64,000 nucleotides of DNA from Cupriavidus pauculus (GTDB taxonomy: Bacteria; Pseudomonadota; Gammaproteobacteria; Burkholderiales; Burkholderiaceae), in assembly GCF_008801835.1 (NCBI RefSeq), contig NZ_VZOW01000001.1:434001-498000 (forward strand), given 5' to 3'. The notes under the pieces are model-generated. The model was not told the DNA's origin. It ran no database searches and saw nothing but the letters and a program-made list of their open reading frames with translations. Below, piece by piece: positions 11,392-19,878 of this stretch (position 1 is the first letter of the stretch; each line of letters starts with the position of its first letter). Both the position numbers and the translations under genes were made by a program.

Positions 11392-11694
11392 GCGATTGCG
11401 GGATGCGGTAGTTATGGCGGTGATGGTGGCTGAGTTTGCGATTTGCGCTGTTCTGCTGCGCCTCGCCCTGGCGGGACGGATCCGCGCGGATTGCTTAAAA
11501 ACTAGGCAAAGGCCGCGACGCGGGTAACCGGTAATTGTATCAAGAACCTAGGGTTTCCGCTAAGTTCGACGTGATCCGCATCAAGCCTGCCGCAGACAGC
11601 CGCCCTCGACCGCCCTCGACCGCCCTCGACCGCCCTCGACCGCCCTCGACCGCCCTCGGCCGCCGCGGCAGCGTTCGGCCGATCGGGGCCGCGG
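11392..11694. other. Intergenic region between lysR and queE
   Basis: A gap of 303 bases with no supported gene. Reading toward queE on the minus strand it holds the 10-bp tandem repeat block (11601-11660), a TACAAT -10 candidate at 11534-11539 with no good -35, and a leader of about 140 bases. The leader was read for a preQ1 riboswitch aptamer and none was recognisable. Confidence 0.6.
11601..11660. repeat. Tandem repeat, 6 x 10 bp (CGCCCTCGAC)
   Basis: Five exact head-to-tail copies of CGCCCTCGAC (11601-11650) are followed by a sixth with one change (CGCCCTCGGC, 11651-11660). The period is about one helical turn. The block is non-coding, 34 bases downstream of the lysR stop and about 60 bases upstream of the candidate queE promoter. 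Such arrays change copy number by slippage, so it is a likely variable-number locus. Confidence 0.95.
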
Positions 11695-12588
11695 CTATGG
11701 CAGCGCCCGCAACCGCTCCGACAGGAAATCGAGAAATACGGCGATCCGCGCCGACAACTGCGTATTCAGGTAGTACACGGCGTGGATGGGCTGCCGCACC
11801 TCGATGGTTTCCTGCGTCAGTACCTGCACCAGATCGCCGGCCCGACGGTCGGCGTCGGTCATGTAATCGGCAAGACACGCGATGCCCTGCCCGGCCAGCG
11901 CCAGTTGCCGCAGCGTTTCGCCGCTCGAAGCCGTCAGCGCGGGGCGGATCTGCAGTTCGTTGCCGGCGGCGTCCCGCAGCGGCCAGCGGTTCAGGGTTTC
12001 GGGCTGAGTAAAGCCAATCAGCGTGTGATTGTCCAGATCCTGCGTCGTCTGGGGCCGGCCATTGGCCTTCAGATACGCGGGGCTGGCCACCACGCGGATC
12101 CGGCTGGTGCCCAGCGGTCGCGCGTGCAGCGTGGAATCGCGCAGCGGGCCGATGCGGATCGCGACATCGGTACGGTGTTCCAGCAGATCGATGATCTGGT
12201 CGTTGGTGTTGAGTTCGAGCGTGATTTCGGGATACGCCTGCCGAAACGCGCCGACCAGCGGCACCACCACATGAAACATGAATGGCGACGCGGCATTGAC
12301 GCGCAGGCGTCCCGACGGCTTTTGCCGCCGCAGCCGCATCTGCTCTTCGGCCTGGTCGGCGGCGGCCAGGATCTGCCGCGCATGCGCCAGCATCACCGCG
12401 CCCTCCTCGGTCAATTCCAGCCGGCGCGTGGTCCGCCGCAGCAGCGTGGTGTCGAGCTTGTCTTCAAGCCGCGACAGCGCGCGGCTGATACCCGACACGG
12501 TAAGGTCTAGCTGCTCGGCGGCGGCGGTGATCGACCCACTGTCGACCACGGTGACAAAGGCCAGGAGTTCTTCAAGTGTCAGCGTCAT
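11695..12588 (-). CDS. LysR family transcriptional regulator
   Basis: 297 aa. The N-terminal helix-turn-helix (residues about 3-62, LEELLAFVTVVDSGSITAAA and SRALSRLEDKL) and the C-terminal periplasmic-binding-like effector domain are those of the LTTR family. It is divergent from an MFS transporter + DkgB reductase pair, the usual position of a regulator of its neighbours. A T-N11-A inverted repeat lies immediately before its start. No clear Shine-Dalgarno is seen in front of the ATG. The inducer is unknown. Confidence 0.93.
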   Translation of the reverse strand: MTLTLEELLAFVTVVDSGSITAAAEQLDLTVSGISRALSRLEDKLDTTLLRRTTRRLELTEEGAVMLAHARQILAAADQAEEQMRLRRQKPSGRLRVNAASPFMFHVVVPLVGAFRQAYPEITLELNTNDQIIDLLEHRTDVAIRIGPLRDSTLHARPLGTSRIRVVASPAYLKANGRPQTTQDLDNHTLIGFTQPETLNRWPLRDAAGNELQIRPALTASSGETLRQLALAGQGIACLADYMTDADRRAGDLVQVLTQETIEVRQPIHAVYYLNTQLSARIAVFLDFLSERLRALP

Positions 12589-12590
12589 TC

Positions 12591-12605
12591 TTGAATTCTA
12601 GTCAA
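12591..12605. promoter_or_regulatory. Candidate LysR-type operator (TTGA-N7-TCAA)
   Basis: A perfect inverted repeat TTGA-N7-TCAA contains the T-N11-A core of LTTR binding sites. It lies two bases upstream of the lysR start and 82 bases upstream of the divergent MFS gene, where an autoregulatory and activating site is expected. Assigned by pattern and position only. Confidence 0.45.
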
Positions 12606-12686
12606 ATATGTTCTGTCGATCACCGGCTTTTTCTGCAAGAAAGTCGCCGGCACACTGCGCTCCAACCTGAAAAACCGGAGCGCATC

Positions 12687-13895
12687 ATGCCTATTGCCTT
12701 ATTGGCGCTGACCATCAGCGCCTTCGCCATCGGAACCACCGAATTCGTAATCGTCGGACTGATCCCGACGATTGCCGCCGATCTGCACATCAGCGTGCCG
12801 TCGGCGGGGCTGCTGGTCAGTCTCTATGCGCTGGGCGTGGCCGTGGGCGCGCCCGTGCTGACCGCGCTGACTGGCCGGCTGCCGCGCAAGGCACTGCTGC
12901 TGTCGTTGATGGCGCTGTTCACGGCCGGCAACCTGCTGGCGTGGCGCGCGCCCAGCTACGAATCGCTGGTGATGGCCCGCATCCTTACCGGGCTGGCGCA
13001 TGGCGTATTCTTTTCGATCGGATCGACCATCGCCACGAGCCTGGTTCCGCGCGAGAAGGCGGCCGGCGCCATCGCCATCATGTTTACGGGCCTGACCGTG
13101 GCGCTGGTCACCGGTGTGCCGCTCGGCACCTTCATCGGTCAGCATTTCGGCTGGCGCGAGACCTTCCTGGCCGTTTCGGCGCTGGGCGTGATCGCGTTTG
13201 TCGGCAGTCTGCTGTTCGTGCCGTCGTCGATCCGGCATACGCCGCCCGCGTCGCTGCTGCAGCAGGCGCGCGTGCTCGCCGAACCGCGTTTGCTGCTGGT
13301 CTATGCCAAAACCGCGATCGGTTACGGTGGCTCGTTCATTCCGTTCACGTTCCTCGCGCCGATCCTTCAAGACGTGTCCGGATTCAGCGCGAGCGCGGTC
13401 GGACTTGTGATGCTGGTCTATGGTGTGTCGGTGGCCTTTGGCAATATCTGGGGCGGACGCCTGGCGGACCGTCACGGGCCCATCGCCGCATTGCGTATCG
13501 TGTTCGTGCTGCTGGCCGCGGTGCTTTTCGTGCTGACATTCACCGCGCCGCATCGCTGGCTGGTGGTGGCCACCGTGCTGGCTTGGGGCGCCGTCGCCTT
13601 CGGCAATGTGCCGGGACTGCAGGTCTATGTCGTCAAGCAGGCGGAGCACCACACGCCGCAGGCCGTCGACGTGGCCTCGGGTCTGAATATCGCGGCGTTC
13701 AACCTGGGCATTGCCGGCGCGGCATGGGCTGGCGGATTGATCGTGGAACACCTGGGGCTGATGCACACGCCCTGGGTCGGCGCGCTGGTGGTGCTGGTGG
13801 CGTTGGGCCTGACCGAACTGAGCGGCCGTCTGGACCGCGCCGCGGGCATCGACGTGCGGTCCGGCGGCTTGCCCGCCGGCGCCGTGCAGCACTGA
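12687..13895 (+). CDS. MFS transporter (AraJ/YdhP-type drug:H+ antiporter-like)
   Basis: 402 aa with about 12 hydrophobic segments. The N-terminus ([20 protein letters not shown]) carries the GTTEFV signature of the sugar-efflux / arabinose-polymer exporter branch (AraJ, YdhP, SotB), and [10 protein letters not shown] is the loop 2-3 motif. It probably exports sugars, amino acids or drugs across the inner membrane. The ATG at 12687 is preceded by CGGAG and matches family N-termini. It is followed after 49 bases by dkgB and likely co-transcribed with it, under the divergent LysR protein. Confidence 0.9.
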   Translation: MPIALLALTISAFAIGTTEFVIVGLIPTIAADLHISVPSAGLLVSLYALGVAVGAPVLTALTGRLPRKALLLSLMALFTAGNLLAWRAPSYESLVMARILTGLAHGVFFSIGSTIATSLVPREKAAGAIAIMFTGLTVALVTGVPLGTFIGQHFGWRETFLAVSALGVIAFVGSLLFVPSSIRHTPPASLLQQARVLAEPRLLLVYAKTAIGYGGSFIPFTFLAPILQDVSGFSASAVGLVMLVYGVSVAFGNIWGGRLADRHGPIAALRIVFVLLAAVLFVLTFTAPHRWLVVATVLAWGAVAFGNVPGLQVYVVKQAEHHTPQAVDVASGLNIAAFNLGIAGAAWAGGLIVEHLGLMHTPWVGALVVLVALGLTELSGRLDRAAGIDVRSGGLPAGAVQH

Positions 13896-13944
13896 TGGCT
13901 GCCATCGCATTCATTCATTTCGACCTTTTTCGCTGGAGCCTCTC

Positions 13945-14745
13945 ATGCAAATGCCTCAACTCGGCCTTGGAACCTTCCGACTCAAGGATCAGCAGGTCAT
14001 CGATTCCGTGACGATGGGCCTCGAACTTGGCTATCGGCATATCGACACCGCGCAGATCTACGGCAATGAAGCCGAGGTCGGCCAGGCCATCGCCGCCAGC
14101 GGCGTGCCGCGCGACGAGTTGTTCGTCACGACCAAGATCTGGACCGAGAACCTGGGCCGCGACGCGCTGCGCGCCAGCCTCGAAACCAGCCTGCAGAAAC
14201 TGAAGCTCGATCGCGTGGATCTGACCTTGATCCACTGGCCGTCTCCAAAGGACGCCGTGCCCCTGCACGAATCCCTGCAAGCGCTGGCGCAAACCCAGGC
14301 AGACGGACTCACAACGGCCATCGGCGTATCGAATTTCACGATCGCGCACCTCAAGCAGGCCATCGACGTGGTGGGTGCCGGGACGATCGCCACCAATCAG
14401 ATCGAAGTGCATCCGTTTCTGCAGAATCGCAAGGTCACCGCATTCATGGCCGAACACGGCATCGCCGTGACCGCCTACATGCCGCTGGCCTATGGCAAGG
14501 TCATGGACGATCCGGTGCTGCGCGATATCGCCGCCACGCACGACGTCTCGCCCGCGCAGATCGCGCTGGCGTGGCTGATGCAGCAGGGTTACGCGGCGAT
14601 TCCCTCGTCGACGAAGCGGGCCAATCTGCAAAGCAATCTAGCCGCCAGACAGGTGACGCTCACGGACGCGGAAATGGCCGCGATCGGCGGACTCGATCGC
14701 GGCGAACGGCTGGCAAATCCGGGCTTTGCGCCAAAGTGGGATTGA
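13945..14745 (+). CDS. dkgB: 2,5-diketo-D-gluconate reductase B-type aldo/keto reductase
   Basis: 266 aa. It aligns by eye over its whole length with E. coli DkgB ([10 protein letters not shown]-like start, [22 protein letters not shown]). The AKR tetrad is complete: Asp34, Tyr39, Lys64 and His97. The enzyme reduces 2,5-diketogluconate, methylglyoxal and related carbonyls with NADPH. The ribosome site GGAG precedes the ATG. Its place behind an MFS exporter and opposite a LysR gene suggests induction by a reactive carbonyl or sugar acid. Confidence 0.92.
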   Translation: MQMPQLGLGTFRLKDQQVIDSVTMGLELGYRHIDTAQIYGNEAEVGQAIAASGVPRDELFVTTKIWTENLGRDALRASLETSLQKLKLDRVDLTLIHWPSPKDAVPLHESLQALAQTQADGLTTAIGVSNFTIAHLKQAIDVVGAGTIATNQIEVHPFLQNRKVTAFMAEHGIAVTAYMPLAYGKVMDDPVLRDIAATHDVSPAQIALAWLMQQGYAAIPSSTKRANLQSNLAARQVTLTDAEMAAIGGLDRGERLANPGFAPKWD

Positions 14746-14769
14746 CCGCAGCGCGCTGACATCAACCAG

Positions 14770-14797
14770 AAAAAAACGGGCCTGCGGGCCCGTTTGT
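14770..14797. terminator. Rho-independent terminator, bidirectional
   Basis: A perfect 7-bp stem ACGGGCC (14776-14782) / GGCCCGT (14787-14793) has a TGCG loop, with an A run before it and GTTTG after it. It lies between the convergent stops of dkgB and the DUF1993 gene. Confidence 0.75.
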
Positions 14798-14820
14798 CAT
14801 GCTGCGCACGGCAGATCGCT

Positions 14821-15327
14821 TCAGCGTGGGCCCAGATAGTCCATCTTGCCGATCTGCACGCCCTTGTGACGCAGGATGTCGTAGGCGGTCGTCACGTGGA
14901 AAAAGAAATTCGGCAGGACGAAACCGAGCAGATAGCTCTTGCCATCGAACGTCACAGCGTTGGCGCGCAGCTTCAGTTCGATCACGCGCGTCTCGCTACC
15001 GTCGAGCTGTTCCGGGCGGCTCGATTTCAGGAAGCCGATCGTCTTGGCGATACGCTCCTGCAACGCGGGAAAGGTGCTCTCGTCGTCGGCATACGACGGC
15101 ACCTCGATCCCGGCCAGACGCGCCGCGCAGCCCTTGGCCGCGTCACTGGCGCGCTGCACCTGGGCGGGCAGCGGATCCATGTCGGCCACCAGCCGGGTCT
15201 GGATCAAATCGGCGGCGTCCATGCCCTGCGCCTGGGCGTGGGCGGCGCCCTTGTCGAGGATTGCAGACAGGTTGGTAAGTGCGCGGATAAATACCGGTAT
15301 CGATACTTCGTACATCGAGAGGGCCAT
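14821..15327 (-). CDS. DUF1993 domain-containing protein
   Basis: 168 aa, full length for DUF1993. Family features are the N-terminal MYEVSIPVFIRALTNLSAIL, the ADMDPL segment, and near the C-terminus LPNFFFHVTTAYDILRHKG. Such proteins form a DinB-like four-helix bundle; their function is not known. The ATG at 15327 has a good site (AAGGAG). A longer frame reaching 15507 adds Arg/Pro-rich residues typical of non-coding GC-rich sequence and was rejected. Confidence 0.88.
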   Translation of the reverse strand: MALSMYEVSIPVFIRALTNLSAILDKGAAHAQAQGMDAADLIQTRLVADMDPLPAQVQRASDAAKGCAARLAGIEVPSYADDESTFPALQERIAKTIGFLKSSRPEQLDGSETRVIELKLRANAVTFDGKSYLLGFVLPNFFFHVTTAYDILRHKGVQIGKMDYLGPR

Positions 15328-15582
15328 GGGCGCTCCTTGGATGGGTCGTGGGATGTGTCTGGTGTGCGTGTTTTCCGGCCGCGTCTGGGAACCCGCCAGC
15401 GGGGGCTTGAGGGAACGCGTCCGGCCGCAGGCCAGAGCATAGACCGGATTGGCGCGGCATGCTGGCGCTGCACGGGACGCGCCGCAGCGCATACGGATCC
15501 CGGCCATCGCGGCGCGATCGATGCGCTACACTTCGGCCCGCGCCGCTGCGCCGCCATCCCCCATTTTCCAAGTTCGCCCCGC

Positions 15583-16745
15583 ATGCACAGTCAACCGGCC
15601 CTCGATTCCGTTCCTGCCACCAAGGCCCCCACTTCGTCCTACGCCTGGAAGGCGCTGGCCGGCTCCACGCTCGGCTATGCCATGGATGGCTTCGACCTGC
15701 TGATCCTGGGCTTCATGCTGCCCGCGATCACGGCCGGTCTGGCGCTATCGACTGGCCAGTCCGGCGCGCTGGTGACGTGGACGCTGGTGGGCGCGGTGGC
15801 CGGCGGCATCATTTTCGGCGCGCTGAGCGACCGCTACGGGCGCGTGCGCGTGCTGACGTGGACCATCGTGCTGTTCGCGGTGTTTACCGGTCTCTGCGCG
15901 TTTGCACAGGGCTTCTGGGATTTGCTGGTCTATCGCACCATCGCCGGGATCGGGTTGGGCGGCGAATTCGGCATCGGCATGGCACTGGCCGCCGAGGCCT
16001 GGCCCGCCAGCAAGCGCGGCCGCGTGTCGTCCTACGTGGCGCTGGGCTGGCAAAGCGGCGTACTGATGGCCGCCCTGCTCACGCCGCTGCTGCTGCCGCT
16101 GATCGGCTGGCGCGGCATGTTCCTGGTCGGCGTGATTCCGGCATTCGTGGCGTGGTATGTCCGCAATCGGTTGCACGAGCCCGAAGTGTTCGTGCGCAGC
16201 GCGCAGACCGCAAGCCACGCTAACGCCTTCCGCTTGCTGGTGGCCGACGCGCGTACCACGCGTACCAGCATCGGCATCGTCATTCTGTGCGCGGTCCAGA
16301 ACTTCGGCTACTACGGCATCATGATCTGGTTGCCGACCTACCTGTCGAAGACGCTCGGTTTCTCGCTGACCGCATCGGCCGCAAGCCCACCTTCCTGTTG
16401 TTCCAGGCTGGCGCGGTGGCGATGGTGCTGACCTATTCGCGGCTGTCCGACCCGTTCACGATGCTGTGGGCCGGTGCGCTGATGGGCATGTTCGTCAACG
16501 GCATGATCGGCGGCTACGGCGCGCTGATCTCTGAGGCGTATCCCACCGCGGCGCGCGCCACCGCGCAGAACGTGCTGTTCAATATCGGCCGCGCCGTGGG
16601 CGGACTCGGGCCGATCGTGGTGGGCGCCATTGCCGCCACATGGTCATTCCAGATTGCCATTGCGCTGCTGGCAAGCCTCTATGTGCTGGACATGCTGGCC
16701 ACGTTCTTCCTGATCCCCGAACTGAACGGCGTGGAGCTCGAATAA
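15583..16745 (+). pseudogene. MFS metabolite:H+ symporter gene broken by an internal deletion
   Basis: Reading from ATG 15583 gives a normal MFS N-terminal half and TM7 (SALVTWTLVG-type loops, LSDRYGRVRV motif, GLGGEFGIGMA). At GFSLTAS (about 16366-16377) the frame runs into unrelated residues and stops at 16431 (282 aa). The rest of the transporter (DRIGRKPTFLLFQAG to the end, TM9-12) is in another frame, ending at 16745. About 25 residues that should link the halves, including TM8, are missing. The junction GCTGACCGCATCGGC (16365-16379) can be read as the L-T-A-S of the first half or the A-D-R-I-G of the second, which suggests a deletion between two short direct repeats. The deleted length must be 1 modulo 3. 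The family imports aromatic or carboxylic acids; here it is probably inactive. An assembly collapse is the alternative. Confidence 0.85.
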
Positions 16746-16836
16746 CAGTCGGGCAGCACCCCACCGCGCCGCCGGTTCTCCGGCATGCTTGTTGCACAGG
16801 TACGGGCTCCAAAACGCAACCTCAAAGGAGACAGCG

Positions 16837-17277
16837 ATGGAACCTACCAATCCCAATCTCGGATCGCATTCGGGCGCAACAATCGTCGGCGCCGGCGTGG
16901 GCGCCGGCCCGGGTCCGGAAGTGATGGCCGCGTCGAGTCTCGATGGCACGAAGGTCTATTCGTCCGACAACGAGCATGTCGGCGAGATCAAGGAAATCAT
17001 GATCGATGTGCAGGGCGGACGGGTTGCGTACGCCGTGCTCACTACCGGCGGATTTCTCGGCATCGGCGATACGCTTCACGCCATCCCGTGGAGCGCGCTG
17101 GTGATGGACACCGATGCCAAATGCTTCCGGCTTGGACTGACCGCCGAGCGCATCAAGGACGCCCCGGGCTTCAACAAGGACAGCTGGCCCAGAATGGCTG
17201 ACCCGCAGTGGGCCACCGATCTCTACAGCTACTACGAACGCACCCCGTATTGGACGGAACCGGGCGGCCCGCTTTGA
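16837..17277 (+). CDS. PRC-barrel domain-containing protein
   Basis: 146 aa. The core at residues about 30-90 (MAASSLDGTKVYSSDNEHVGEIKEIMIDVQGGRVAYAVL, GIGDTLHAIPWSAL) is a PRC-barrel of the kind found as single small proteins linked to stress or membrane surfaces. The N-terminus is Gly-rich and the C-terminus ends with a Tyr/Trp-rich segment. The ATG at 16837 has AAAGGAG six bases upstream. It lies alone between the broken MFS gene and the acyl-CoA dehydrogenase cassette. The partner is unknown. Confidence 0.88.
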   Translation: MEPTNPNLGSHSGATIVGAGVGAGPGPEVMAASSLDGTKVYSSDNEHVGEIKEIMIDVQGGRVAYAVLTTGGFLGIGDTLHAIPWSALVMDTDAKCFRLGLTAERIKDAPGFNKDSWPRMADPQWATDLYSYYERTPYWTEPGGPL

Positions 17278-17525
17278 TCGCATGAAATACCGCGTCCGCG
17301 CGGGCAGTTCTACCATCGACGACGAGCTTACAGGCACGTCTTTCAAGCAGGGCCGTAGCGCGGCGCACAACGAGGCGCCGATCGTGATCGCCAGACGGCG
17401 GCAACGGCCCATTTCCCTTGTTTCACGACTCGCCCGCCACGCCGCAACCTCTGCGGCAGGGTCTGCACATCTGGCTGGCAGGGATCTTGCGATTTCCCGT
17501 TCCATTGAAACTTCTCACCGGTTCC

Positions 17526-18545
17526 ATGGACGTTCGCGAAACCCTTGCCGCGCTGATCGGCGCCCATATGGGGCGCGAGGATGTTCCCCTGCCCGGCCGC
17601 GGCAGTACGGCGCAGCGCTGGTCGCTGTTCGCGCGGATCGCCGCCGAGCATGGCGCGGTCGCCATCAAGCTGTTCGAGGCCCATGCCGATGCGCTGGCGA
17701 TTCTCGCGGAGCTGGCCGATGCGACCCCGCCGCGCGACACGCGATGGGCAGTGTGGGCGGCCGAGCCGCCCGACGCGCGTGTGCGCGCAAGCGCCTGCGC
17801 GGACACAGCCGCAGCACGCGCCGCCGCGCACGAACTCGCCGCCGCCATTGGGGTCACGGACGTCCGTCCCGTCGTGCTCGATGGCCGCAAGGCATGGTGT
17901 TCCGGCGCGCGCGGGGTATCGCACGCCTTGATCACTTGCGAGGATCGCGACCACGGCGCGTGGCTGGCCGCGATAGACCTGAACGGCGCGGGCGTCACGA
18001 TTACCGACGAAGGCTGGCATGCCGTCGGCATGGCCGATACCGGCAGCGGCGACGTCCTGCTCGACAACTGTCCGGCGCTGCTGATCGGGCCGCCGCGTGG
18101 CTATGTGGAGCGCCCGGGCTTCTGGCACGGTGGCGCGGGCATCGCCGCGTGCTGGTATGGCGCGGTGCTGCCGATGGCGCACGCCGTGCGACAGGCCGTG
18201 CAGCGGCGTGGCGATGCGCATGCGGCCGCCCACCTCGGCGCTATCCACGGCGATCTGCATGCGGCCGCGGCATTGCTGCGTGAAACCGCCGCGTGGATCG
18301 ACGCCCATCCCGACGCCGATGCATTCGTTCCAGCTATGCGGGCGCGCACCACGGTAGAGGCCGTAGTGCAGCGCGTGCTGCACCGCGCCGGCAGCGTGCT
18401 CGGCGCCGGCCCGCTTTGTCGCGATGCGCGCCTGGCCGCGCTGTTCGCCGACCTGCCGGTTTTCCTGCGCCAGAGCCATGCCGAGCGGGACCTTGCTGCG
18501 CTCGGCATGGCGCTGCGCGAAATCGATACGGACATCACGTTATGA
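17526..18545 (+). CDS. Acyl-CoA dehydrogenase-like flavoprotein
   Basis: 339 aa. Two stretches fit the acyl-CoA dehydrogenase fold: LDGRKAWCSGARGVSHALI and WHAVGMADTGSGDVLLDNCPA (middle domain). LGAGPLCRDARLAALFADLPVFLRQSHAERDL at the end fits the C-terminal helical domain with its FAD-contacting part. It is shorter than a normal ACAD, mainly at the N-terminus. The canonical catalytic Glu is not obvious, so the reaction may differ from beta-oxidation. The ATG at 17526 lacks a strong ribosome site, and starts from 17418 are open. It overlaps the methyltransferase by four bases (ATGA). The same gene type is known beside PIG-L deacetylase, methyltransferase and glycosyltransferase genes in other proteobacteria. 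Confidence 0.78.
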   Translation: MDVRETLAALIGAHMGREDVPLPGRGSTAQRWSLFARIAAEHGAVAIKLFEAHADALAILAELADATPPRDTRWAVWAAEPPDARVRASACADTAAARAAAHELAAAIGVTDVRPVVLDGRKAWCSGARGVSHALITCEDRDHGAWLAAIDLNGAGVTITDEGWHAVGMADTGSGDVLLDNCPALLIGPPRGYVERPGFWHGGAGIAACWYGAVLPMAHAVRQAVQRRGDAHAAAHLGAIHGDLHAAAALLRETAAWIDAHPDADAFVPAMRARTTVEAVVQRVLHRAGSVLGAGPLCRDARLAALFADLPVFLRQSHAERDLAALGMALREIDTDITL

Positions 18546-19150
18546 CGCCCGCGACGACGACGCCCACGTCCGATTTCGACGCGATCCTCGCGCAAGCGGA
18601 TCCATGGGGATTCGAGTCACTCTGGTACGAAGCCCGCAAACGCGATGTGCTGATCGCGTGCCTGCCCGAACAGCGCTATGCGCGCGCGTTCGAAGCCGGG
18701 TGCGCCACGGGCATGCAGACCGAGCGGTTGGCGGCGCGCTGCGATGCGCTGCTGGCAGTCGACGTGGCACCACGTGCCATCGAACGCACGCGGGCGCGAC
18801 TTGCTGACCAGCCTCACGTCGACGTGCGCGTTGCCGAGTTGCCGCGCGACTTTCCGGCAGGCCGGTTCGATCTGATCGTACTGAGCGAACTCGGCTACTT
18901 CTTCTCGCCGCAGGACTGGGCCGACACTGTGCAACGCGCCGCAGCGGCGCTGGCTGAAAACGGCACCATCGTGGCCTGCCACTGGTTGCGTCCGTTCGCG
19001 GAGCGCCGCATGCCGACCCGCCAGATCCATGCGGAGATCGCGCGGCAGCCGGGATTGCATCGCCATGTGCGCCATCTTGAGCCCGACTTTCTGCTGGAGG
19101 TGTGGTCGCGCAACGCCACGCCTCTGCGCCAGCGGGAGGCCGCGCGATGA
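18542..19150 (+). CDS. SAM-dependent methyltransferase (NodS-like)
   Basis: 202 aa class I methyltransferase. The SAM-binding motif I is FEAGCATGMQTERLA, followed by ALLAVDVAPRAIERTRARLA, and motif IV is FDLIVLSELGYFF. This region resembles the NodS branch that N-methylates chitooligosaccharide precursors, and the WGFESLWYEARKRD start is typical of the group. It overlaps its upstream (acyl-CoA dehydrogenase-like) and downstream (glycosyltransferase) neighbours by ATGA, so the three are made at matched levels. The acceptor is unknown; a sugar or amino group made by its neighbours is the natural guess. Confidence 0.85.
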   Translation: MTPATTTPTSDFDAILAQADPWGFESLWYEARKRDVLIACLPEQRYARAFEAGCATGMQTERLAARCDALLAVDVAPRAIERTRARLADQPHVDVRVAELPRDFPAGRFDLIVLSELGYFFSPQDWADTVQRAAAALAENGTIVACHWLRPFAERRMPTRQIHAEIARQPGLHRHVRHLEPDFLLEVWSRNATPLRQREAAR

Positions 19151-19833
19151 TCGGCGTCGTGGTGCCCGTGCATAACGAGGAGGCTTGCCTCGAAGGCTGC
19201 CTGATGGCGCTGAGCGCGGCCGCGCTGCATCCCGATCTCAACAGCGAACCGGTGCTGGTGGTGGTGGTGCTGGACGAATGCGATGACGATTCGCATGCGA
19301 TCGCCCAACGCCACGCCACTACGCCGCTTATCTGCCTGTCGATCTCGGCGCGCAACGTCGGCATGGCGCGCCACACTGGCGCCGAATATTTGCTGGCGCG
19401 CGATGCGCGCTGGTTGGCGTTTACCGATGCGGACAGCCGCGTGGCGCCGGACTGGCTGGTTGCGCAGCTGGCGTTGCGTGCAGACGCCGTATGCGGGCTG
19501 GTCACCGTGGACGACTGGAGCGAACAGCCCGCACACGTGCCGGCGCGCTTTGCGGCGCGCTATCGCCCGGAAGACAACCACCGCCATGTTCACGGCGCCA
19601 ACCTGGGCGTGTGTTCGCACGCCTATCGTCGCGCGGGCGGCTTTCCGCCGCATGCGACTAGCGAGGACGTGGCACTGGTTCAGCGCCTGATCGCCATCGA
19701 CGCACAGATTGCCTGGAGCACGCAGCCGCGCGTCATCACCAGCGCACGTGCGCAGGGCCGCGCGCGCGGCGGCTTTGCCGATCATCTGGCGATGCTGGCC
19801 GCCCTATCGGCCGAGGCGATGCCGACGGATTGA
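19147..19833 (+). CDS. Family 2 glycosyltransferase
   Basis: 228 aa. The N-terminus IGVVVPVHNEEACLEGCL is the GT-A nucleotide-sugar binding start, the DXD-type motif is in LAFTDADSRVAPDWL, and ED in ATSEDVALVQRL gives the likely catalytic acid. No transmembrane segment is visible, so it should be cytoplasmic and is not a processive polymerase such as NodC. The start ATG lies inside the methyltransferase stop (ATGA). Last gene of the cassette; it converges on the DUF421 gene. Confidence 0.88.
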   Translation: MIGVVVPVHNEEACLEGCLMALSAAALHPDLNSEPVLVVVVLDECDDDSHAIAQRHATTPLICLSISARNVGMARHTGAEYLLARDARWLAFTDADSRVAPDWLVAQLALRADAVCGLVTVDDWSEQPAHVPARFAARYRPEDNHRHVHGANLGVCSHAYRRAGGFPPHATSEDVALVQRLIAIDAQIAWSTQPRVITSARAQGRARGGFADHLAMLAALSAEAMPTD

Positions 19834-19878
19834 ACCGGGCGAGGCGACTTGCGACGCCCGCTTCATTGCGCGCCCGAC

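Noticed and set aside
11392-11540. preQ1 riboswitch before queE
   Set aside because: The leader was read on the minus strand, and no aptamer pattern was recognisable. queE and queD also make the precursor, and the regulation may lie elsewhere.
11601-11660. CRISPR array
   Set aside because: The repeats are directly adjacent 10-bp units without spacers, so this is a simple tandem repeat.
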